Positions 33,540-37,851 of a stretch of 37,851 nucleotides of DNA are shown here, in pieces; the first letter of the stretch is position 1, and each line of letters opens with the position of its first letter. Where the stretch lies: contig CAMCYP010000011.1 of the NCBI GenBank assembly GCA_945885345.1, forward strand, positions 1 to 37,851, written 5' to 3'. The notes beneath the pieces were generated by a model, which saw only the letters and a program-made list of their open reading frames with translations, was not told the DNA's origin and did no database searches. This DNA is from Bordetella parapertussis. GTDB lineage: Bacteria; Pseudomonadota; Gammaproteobacteria; Burkholderiales; SG8-41. The position numbers and the translations under genes were made by a program.

Positions 33540-34484
33540 TCAGTTGTCCATCTCAAAAAAAGTCACTTCACCACCGTCGGCAATCCACGCCTCCAACCCG
33601 CCTTCCAGCGGGCGCACGCGCTGAAACCCCCGGTCCATCAGCATGCGGGCGACACGCGCCGCGCTGGCTTCATTGGGTCAACTGCAATACACCACCACGT
33701 CGCGATCCGGAGGAATCTCCTGCAGTGCGGCGGCAACATCCTCCATGTTCACGGCGATGGCGCCGGGTATGCGCCGGGGATCGAGTTTGCGCACGGCATC
33801 CGAACGCACATCGACCACCACCGGCGGCATCACCCCCTGCAGCAGTTCACGCAATTCCTGCACCGTCATCCGCGCCGCGCGCAGCATGCGCAGGAACAGG
33901 TAACGCTGTGTCGCCTTGAGCGTCGCATACAGCACCAGCACCGCGCCCAGCGTGAGCAATGCGCCGGTGCCGAGTTCGGTCAACCGTTCCAGCGCCCACC
34001 CGACCTCGGCTTGAAACACGGCGCCGAGCGCCACCGGTAACGCGATCCACAGCAGTGCGCCGAGCGTGCTGAACAGCAGGAAGGGCGGCAAACCGAGCCG
34101 CATTGCCCCGGCAAGGGGCGGCGCAACGGTCGAGAAACCGGGAATATATTTGGCCACGACCAGCGACGGTGCGCCCCAGCGCTCGAAGATGGATTCAGTC
34201 TGCTTGACGCAGGAATCCGGTTCGATCGAAATCCTGCACAGCGTGCGCAGCACACGGTGGCCGTAACGCTGGCCGGCAAAATACCAGGGAATATCGCCGG
34301 CCAGGGTCGCCATCAACGCGGTCAGCAGCAGCGCGGTGTAACCGAATTCGCCCTGCGCCGCCAGCGCGCCGGCGACCACCAGTATCGGCACCGCCGGCAC
34401 AGGAATGCCGGCCTGCGTCAGCAGGACGTTGGCAAATACGAGTATCAGGCCGTGCTCTGCGAGCAGGCGGGTGATTTCTTCCAT
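33540..34484 (-). CDS. DedA-rhodanese fusion with in-frame TGA, candidate selenoprotein
   Basis: The N-terminal about 200 residues are a DedA membrane protein: TQAGIPVPAVPILVVAG, AGDIPWYFAGQRYG and AKYIPGFSTVAPPLAG. A rhodanese domain (VVDVRSDAVRKLDPRRIPGA) follows. At codon 269 (33678-33680) a TGA interrupts VVVYC-S-TGA-PNEASAARVAR. The same frame continues for 45 residues with the rhodanese ending GGLEAWIADGG to a TGA at 33540. Relatives, from memory, read YC[SA]CPNEASAA with Cys where TGA stands. The residue lies two positions after Cys267. Read through as selenocysteine, the protein is 314 residues; terminated, it is 268. A SECIS-like hairpin follows the TGA. Nonsense mutation or sequencing error remains possible. 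ATG at 34484; co-directional nitroreductase is next. Confidence 0.75.
33645..33664 (-). promoter_or_regulatory. Candidate bacterial SECIS hairpin
   Basis: In the mRNA, 14 to 33 bases after the in-frame UGA, GCG-c-GGCG pairs with CGCC-CGC. That is seven pairs with one bulged C, around the loop CGUGU. The loop starts 21 bases after UGA, and G is its second base. This fits the published bacterial SECIS features: loop 16-37 bases away, upper stem of at least 4 pairs, G in the first two loop bases. GC-rich DNA forms such stems by chance, so it is only supportive. Confidence 0.45.
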
Positions 34485-34614
34485 GATGTGCTGCCTGCCT
34501 TTCGGTTGCCGCCGGATCAGCGCAGATTCAAAGTGTAGCCGGAATGCGGCGCTTGCGGCCCGGAATCACCGTGTTACCATTTCTTGAGCCACTTTCCTGA
34601 ATCGCGAACCCATC

Positions 34615-35124
34615 ATGCGCATCTTTTTTCTCGCGGCATTCATCCTGACACTGGCCGGCTGTGCCAGCAGCGGTCCCACCATCGACAACGCCCAGCTGGC
34701 CGAACTGCAAAAAGGCAGAACCACCGCTGACGATGTCGTGCGCCGCTTCGGAAGTCCCAGCTTCAACTCGGACAATCTGGACGGCACCCGCACCACCGCT
34801 TACCTGCAGGCCGGATACCGCTCTGACGCCTCGGCCATGGTGTCGCTGATCAGTGCCATTGCCAGCGGTACCACTGCCAATGCGAACTCGATCATTTTCC
34901 GCTTTGACAGCAAAGGCGTACTGAGCAGCTACGAGCGGACCAGCGAATCACCAACCGCCGCCATGACAGCGCGCAGCGAAACCGGTACTGCCGCCGGATT
35001 CGCGCCCGGCGCTCCGGCACAACCCGCGGTCAAGCGCGCAGCCCCCGCAAAACCACGACCGGACCAGCTGCCCGGCTGGCTGCCGTCCAGTGATACCCGT
35101 GACCTGCGCGACCTGAACAACTGA
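34615..35124 (+). CDS. Putative outer-membrane lipoprotein, BamE/SmpA-like
   Basis: Protein of 169 residues with a lipoprotein signal MRIFFLAAFILTLAGC (Cys16). LAELQKGRTTADDVVRRFGSPS followed by TAYLQAGYRSD resembles the BamE/SmpA-OmlA fold, a small lipid-anchored domain. The region after 115 is low-complexity, rich in Ala and Pro (APAQPAVKRAAPAKP). Function is unknown; BamE itself assists outer-membrane protein assembly. It is divergent from the DedA gene across a 130-base gap. It lies in convergent orientation to the DODA-type gene. Confidence 0.8.
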   Translation: MRIFFLAAFILTLAGCASSGPTIDNAQLAELQKGRTTADDVVRRFGSPSFNSDNLDGTRTTAYLQAGYRSDASAMVSLISAIASGTTANANSIIFRFDSKGVLSSYERTSESPTAAMTARSETGTAAGFAPGAPAQPAVKRAAPAKPRPDQLPGWLPSSDTRDLRDLNN

Positions 35125-35133
35125 TGCGGTGCT

Positions 35134-35916
35134 TCAGTCAAAGCGCCAGGCATCCATGCCGATCACGCCATAGGTAAAGCCGCTGTGGATGTGCTGCGGC
35201 GGTACACCGGGCGTTCCTGCACCATACGCGGCAAATAACGGCAGCAGATGTTCTTCCGTCGGATGATTGCGCACCGCCTGTGGCGCCACCCGGCGATAGT
35301 CGAGCAGATCCGCAGTGTGTCCCGCCGCGATGGTTTCCGCCAGCCAATCATCAAATGCGCTGACCCAGTCCGGCGGCGGCGAATCATAACGATGATTACG
35401 GAATTCACCCAGGTTATGGGTCGCGCTGCCGGAACCAATGATCAGCACGCCTTCATCACGCAATGGCCGCAAGGCCTCGCCCAGGCGCAGATGATGCGCA
35501 GGGCCCAAGCGGGTTTGCACAGCCACCTGTGCCACGGGAATATCGGCATCGGGGAACATCAGCATCAGCGGTACCCACGCGCCATGGTCGAGGCCGCGAT
35601 CCGGCACCGCAGCCGCAGACAAACCGGCAGCAGCAAATAAACCCACGGCCCGTTGCGCAAGCGCAGGCGCACCCGGCGCCGCATAATGCATGCGGTACAG
35701 CGCTTCCGGGAAACCGTAAAAATCATGGATGGTTTCCGGCTGCGGCGCAGTGCTGATCGCAGGCAGCGCCGTTTCCCAATGCGCCGACACCACCAGTATC
35801 GCTTTCGGGCGAGCGAGTCCGGCGCCGAGTTGCGCGAGGAATCCGCGCGTCGGCCCCGGCTCGAGCGCCAGTGTCGGCGCGCCGTGTGAAACGAACAATG
35901 CAGGCTGGCGTGTCAT
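35134..35916 (-). CDS. DODA-type extradiol aromatic ring-opening dioxygenase (YgiD-like)
   Basis: Class III extradiol-type dioxygenase of 260 residues, similar to the 4,5-DOPA dioxygenase YgiD. Family motifs are LFVSHGAPTLAL, ILVVSAHWETALP, DRGLDHGAWVPLMLMFP and RNHPTEEHLLPLFAAYG, whose His and Glu residues bind the non-haem metal. GGAAGGA lies about 9 bases before the ATG. It is the last gene of a four-gene minus-strand redox cluster (pirin, FMN reductase, DoxX, this), 18 bases after the DoxX gene stop. Confidence 0.93.
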   Translation of the reverse strand: MTRQPALFVSHGAPTLALEPGPTRGFLAQLGAGLARPKAILVVSAHWETALPAISTAPQPETIHDFYGFPEALYRMHYAAPGAPALAQRAVGLFAAAGLSAAAVPDRGLDHGAWVPLMLMFPDADIPVAQVAVQTRLGPAHHLRLGEALRPLRDEGVLIIGSGSATHNLGEFRNHRYDSPPPDWVSAFDDWLAETIAAGHTADLLDYRRVAPQAVRNHPTEEHLLPLFAAYGAGTPGVPPQHIHSGFTYGVIGMDAWRFD

Positions 35917-35934
35917 GGCATTAATCCTTCCATC

Positions 35935-36357
35935 TCAAGCCGTGCGCGCCACCACCGGCAAGGCGCGACGGGCAGACAGCGCATAAGCACCGTCACCCAA
36001 TAAAAACTGTACTATCGCGGCCACGGCGAGGAACACCGGGTATTCCCAACCGCCGCCCTGGGCATTAAACACCCAGCCATTGGGCACATGCACCCAGGCG
36101 GCACCCAGCAACAGCGGCACCATGGCCAGCGCCACCCAGCGCGCGCCTAACCCTGACAGCAGCAAGGCGCCACCGCCCAGTTCTGCAGCTATGGTGACGT
36201 AAGCGAGGGCGCCGGGCAAACCCACGGACTCGAAAAACTGTACCGTCCCCGGCACCGTAAACACGACCACCTTCAACAAGGCATGCGCGATGAACATGAC
36301 GCCCAGTGCCAGACGCAGCACCAGCGCGGCATACGGAGCGGTATTTTGTTGGATCAT
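35935..36357 (-). CDS. DoxX-family membrane protein
   Basis: Small inner-membrane protein of 140 residues with four hydrophobic segments: LVLRLALGVMFIAHALLKV, YVTIAAELGGGALLLSGLG, WVALAMVPLLLGAAW and PVFLAVAAIVQFLLG. DoxX proteins act in thiol/thiosulfate or oxidative-stress membrane functions; the exact role here is unknown. AGGGAGA lies upstream of the ATG. It sits between the FMN reductase and dioxygenase genes, a frequent partner of both. Confidence 0.9.
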   Translation of the reverse strand: MIQQNTAPYAALVLRLALGVMFIAHALLKVVVFTVPGTVQFFESVGLPGALAYVTIAAELGGGALLLSGLGARWVALAMVPLLLGAAWVHVPNGWVFNAQGGGWEYPVFLAVAAIVQFLLGDGAYALSARRALPVVARTA

Positions 36358-36400
36358 GGCGATTCTCCCTTTCTCTTTGTTGTTTCCGTCAACTTCATTT

Positions 36401-36417
36401 CCGACAACTTCGGTCGG
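36401..36417. promoter_or_regulatory. Inverted repeat CCGAC-N7-GTCGG upstream of DoxX gene
   Basis: Perfect 5-bp arms (36401-36405, 36413-36417) in the 95-base gap between the FMN reductase stop and the DoxX start. A CAACTTC direct repeat at 36390-36396 and 36405-36411 overlaps it. No T-run follows, so an operator is more likely than a terminator. Confidence 0.35.
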
Positions 36418-36452
36418 TATGTTCGTTGAGTATGTTTTCAGCGGACTCCAGT

Positions 36453-37004
36453 TCAGGCAGCGTGCTTTTTCACCCAGGCGACATAACGATCCATCCAGCC
36501 CTGAAGGAATTCCCGGCTGTCCGGGCCGATATTGCCGTCAGCATCAAAAAGGCCTTCCTTGGCCTGCAGGAATGCTTCGGGCTGGCCCAGCACCGGCACA
36601 TCAAGATAGGCCAGGATGTTGCGCAGATGCTGCTGTGCCATGGCCGTACCAATTGCCCCGACCGAAACACCCAGCACGCCCGCAGGCTTGCCGCCCCAGA
36701 CACTTTGACCGTAAGGCCGCGAAGCGTGGTCAATCGCGTTCTTCAGCACACCAGGAATCGAACGGTTGTATTCAGGCGTCAGAAACAGCAGCCCGTGCGC
36801 TTCCGTGATGCCCTTTTTCAGGCGCACCACCGTGGCGGCGGGCTTGCCGTCATCGTCCTGGTTGTACAGCGGCAAATCGTCGATGCGCACCGTCCTGAAC
36901 GAAAACTCCTTAGGCGCAAGCCTGGCCAGCGCAGCGGCCAGTTTGGCGTTGAATGAATCCTTGCGCAGGCTGCCGACAACGACTGCAATGGGATACTGAC
37001 TCAT
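36453..37004 (-). CDS. NAD(P)H-dependent FMN reductase (ChrR/SsuE-like flavoprotein)
   Basis: Flavodoxin-fold reductase of 183 residues. VVVGSLRKDSFNAKLA binds FMN phosphate, and GLLFLTPEYNRSIPGVLKNAIDHASRP is the signature around the isoalloxazine. AAAGGAG lies about 7 bases before the ATG. Relatives reduce quinones, chromate or azo dyes and supply reduced flavin. It lies 73 bases after the pirin gene and upstream of DoxX. Confidence 0.95.
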   Translation of the reverse strand: MSQYPIAVVVGSLRKDSFNAKLAAALARLAPKEFSFRTVRIDDLPLYNQDDDGKPAATVVRLKKGITEAHGLLFLTPEYNRSIPGVLKNAIDHASRPYGQSVWGGKPAGVLGVSVGAIGTAMAQQHLRNILAYLDVPVLGQPEAFLQAKEGLFDADGNIGPDSREFLQGWMDRYVAWVKKHAA

Positions 37005-37077
37005 GTGAAATCTCCTTTTCGATCAATCAATCCTGCAAACAATCAATAAAAAACAGACGAGCGAACAAACGCTTCGC

Positions 37078-37773
37078 TCAGGGCAGATCAAAGACCAGCA
37101 CTTCAGCTGCCTGTCCTTTTTCCAGCGTCAGCGGGCCGGCACCGGCTTTGATCGCATCTCCTGCGCCCAGCGCCTGGCCATTGACAGTGATGCTGCCGCG
37201 GGCGACATGCACATACGTCCGGCGGCCTTGTGCCACCACCAGTTCACCGCGCTCTGCGCCATCGAACAGACCGGCATAAAGAAAAGCGTCCTGGTTCATG
37301 CTCACTGAACCATCACGCCCGTCAGGCGAAGCAATCAGGCGCAGGCGGCCGCGTTTTTCTTCAGCAGAAAAATGTTTCTGTTCATACGACGGCTTGATGC
37401 CGGTGAACTTCGGCTCGATCCAGATTTGCAGAAAATGCGTCGTTCCTGACTTGTTGTGGTTGAACTCGGAGTGGCGCACTCCCGTGCCGGCGCTCATGCG
37501 TTGCACGTCACCGGGCACGATCGACGAACCGTTGCCCATTGAATCTTCATGGCCAAGGCTGCCTTCCAGCACATAGCTGATGATTTCCATGTCGCGGTGG
37601 CCGTGTGTGCCAAAACCCGAACCGGCCTGCACGCGGTCTTCGTTGATGACACGCAGCGGGCCATAACCCATGTGCTGCGGGTCCTGGTAACCAGCGAAGG
37701 AAAAGCTGTGATACGAATCCAGCCAGCCGTGATTGGCATGGCCGCGGTCTTCACTTTTGCGCAGGGTCAGCAT
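37078..37773 (-). CDS. Pirin-family bicupin (YhhW-like)
   Basis: Cytoplasmic bicupin of 231 residues. The N-terminal cupin has HGHRDMEIISYVLEG and the metal-binding HSEFNH. SFSFAGYQDPQHMGYGPLRVINEDRV is the family start. YhhW-type pirins bind a metal and some have quercetin 2,3-dioxygenase activity. CTGGAG lies 7 bases before the ATG. It opens the minus-strand redox cluster. The gap from 37774 to the window edge (78 bases) likely holds its promoter. Confidence 0.93.
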   Translation of the reverse strand: MLTLRKSEDRGHANHGWLDSYHSFSFAGYQDPQHMGYGPLRVINEDRVQAGSGFGTHGHRDMEIISYVLEGSLGHEDSMGNGSSIVPGDVQRMSAGTGVRHSEFNHNKSGTTHFLQIWIEPKFTGIKPSYEQKHFSAEEKRGRLRLIASPDGRDGSVSMNQDAFLYAGLFDGAERGELVVAQGRRTYVHVARGSITVNGQALGAGDAIKAGAGPLTLEKGQAAEVLVFDLP

Positions 37774-37851
37774 GTCGTGCTCCAGTTACGTTGATCAGGT
37801 AGTGCATGGACCGCATTCTGGGAGCGCTGGCCGGCACTTGATAGCGAAAGT

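Noticed and set aside
33678..34484. DedA gene annotated as ending at the first TGA (268 residues)
   Set aside because: The rhodanese domain would lose its active-site loop and last helix, while the same frame downstream of TGA encodes exactly those parts. I therefore extend the gene to 33540, keeping mutation as the alternative.
1..37851. CRISPR arrays, tRNA/rRNA genes, IS elements or prophage genes
   Set aside because: No regular repeat-spacer pattern, cloverleaf-like sequence, transposase or phage motif was seen on either strand. A computed scan would be more sensitive for tRNA.

Overview
The window (about 60% GC) looks like the chromosome of a betaproteobacterium, most likely Burkholderiales. 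The evidence is three Bug-type tricarboxylate-receptor homologues without TctAB membrane partners, a second-type long IF-1, an Old Yellow Enzyme, an AcrAB/OprM-type pump and a DedA-rhodanese fusion. No rRNA, tRNA, phage, IS or CRISPR was seen.

Layout. (1) 1-6164, minus strand: a dipeptide-type ABC import operon (binding protein, two permeases, fused ATPase) translationally coupled by an ATGA overlap to an allophanate-hydrolase-like amidase that runs off the left edge. (2) 6374-10387: two Bug receptors, each next to an alpha/beta hydrolase, read divergently from 8415-8584; one hydrolase has Cys in the nucleophile position. (3) 10416-18054, minus strand: OYE-family reductase, HrpA helicase, zinc aminopeptidase-like lipoprotein coupled to a small lipase-like hydrolase, and a histidine phosphatase. 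hrpA carries an in-frame palindromic repeat, and a 106-bp nested inverted repeat lies just upstream of it. (4) 18178-21150: TSUP permease, sulfatase, cold-shock protein and IF-1. (5) 21165-24500: an Lrp-family regulator divergent from an AceE-like E1 dehydrogenase, an arrangement like mdeR/mdeB of Pseudomonas. (6) 24508-31388: a TetR regulator, an AcrR-like palindromic operator, then MFP-RND-OMF efflux genes and a strong terminator. (7) 31400-32925: a Bug receptor with about 43 residues missing internally, and a divergent VOC protein. (8) 32932-34484: a nitroreductase downstream of a DedA-rhodanese fusion. (9) 34615-37773: a BamE-like lipoprotein, and a minus-strand redox cluster of pirin, FMN reductase, DoxX and DODA-type dioxygenase.

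The most notable observation is in the DedA-rhodanese gene. Its reading frame is interrupted by one TGA inside the rhodanese active-site loop (codon 269). The same frame then continues with 45 further rhodanese residues to a second stop. A hairpin with bacterial SECIS geometry follows the TGA. I read this as a candidate selenoprotein; a nonsense mutation or sequencing error remains the alternative. No Sec machinery genes are in the window, so the claim depends on the rest of the genome.
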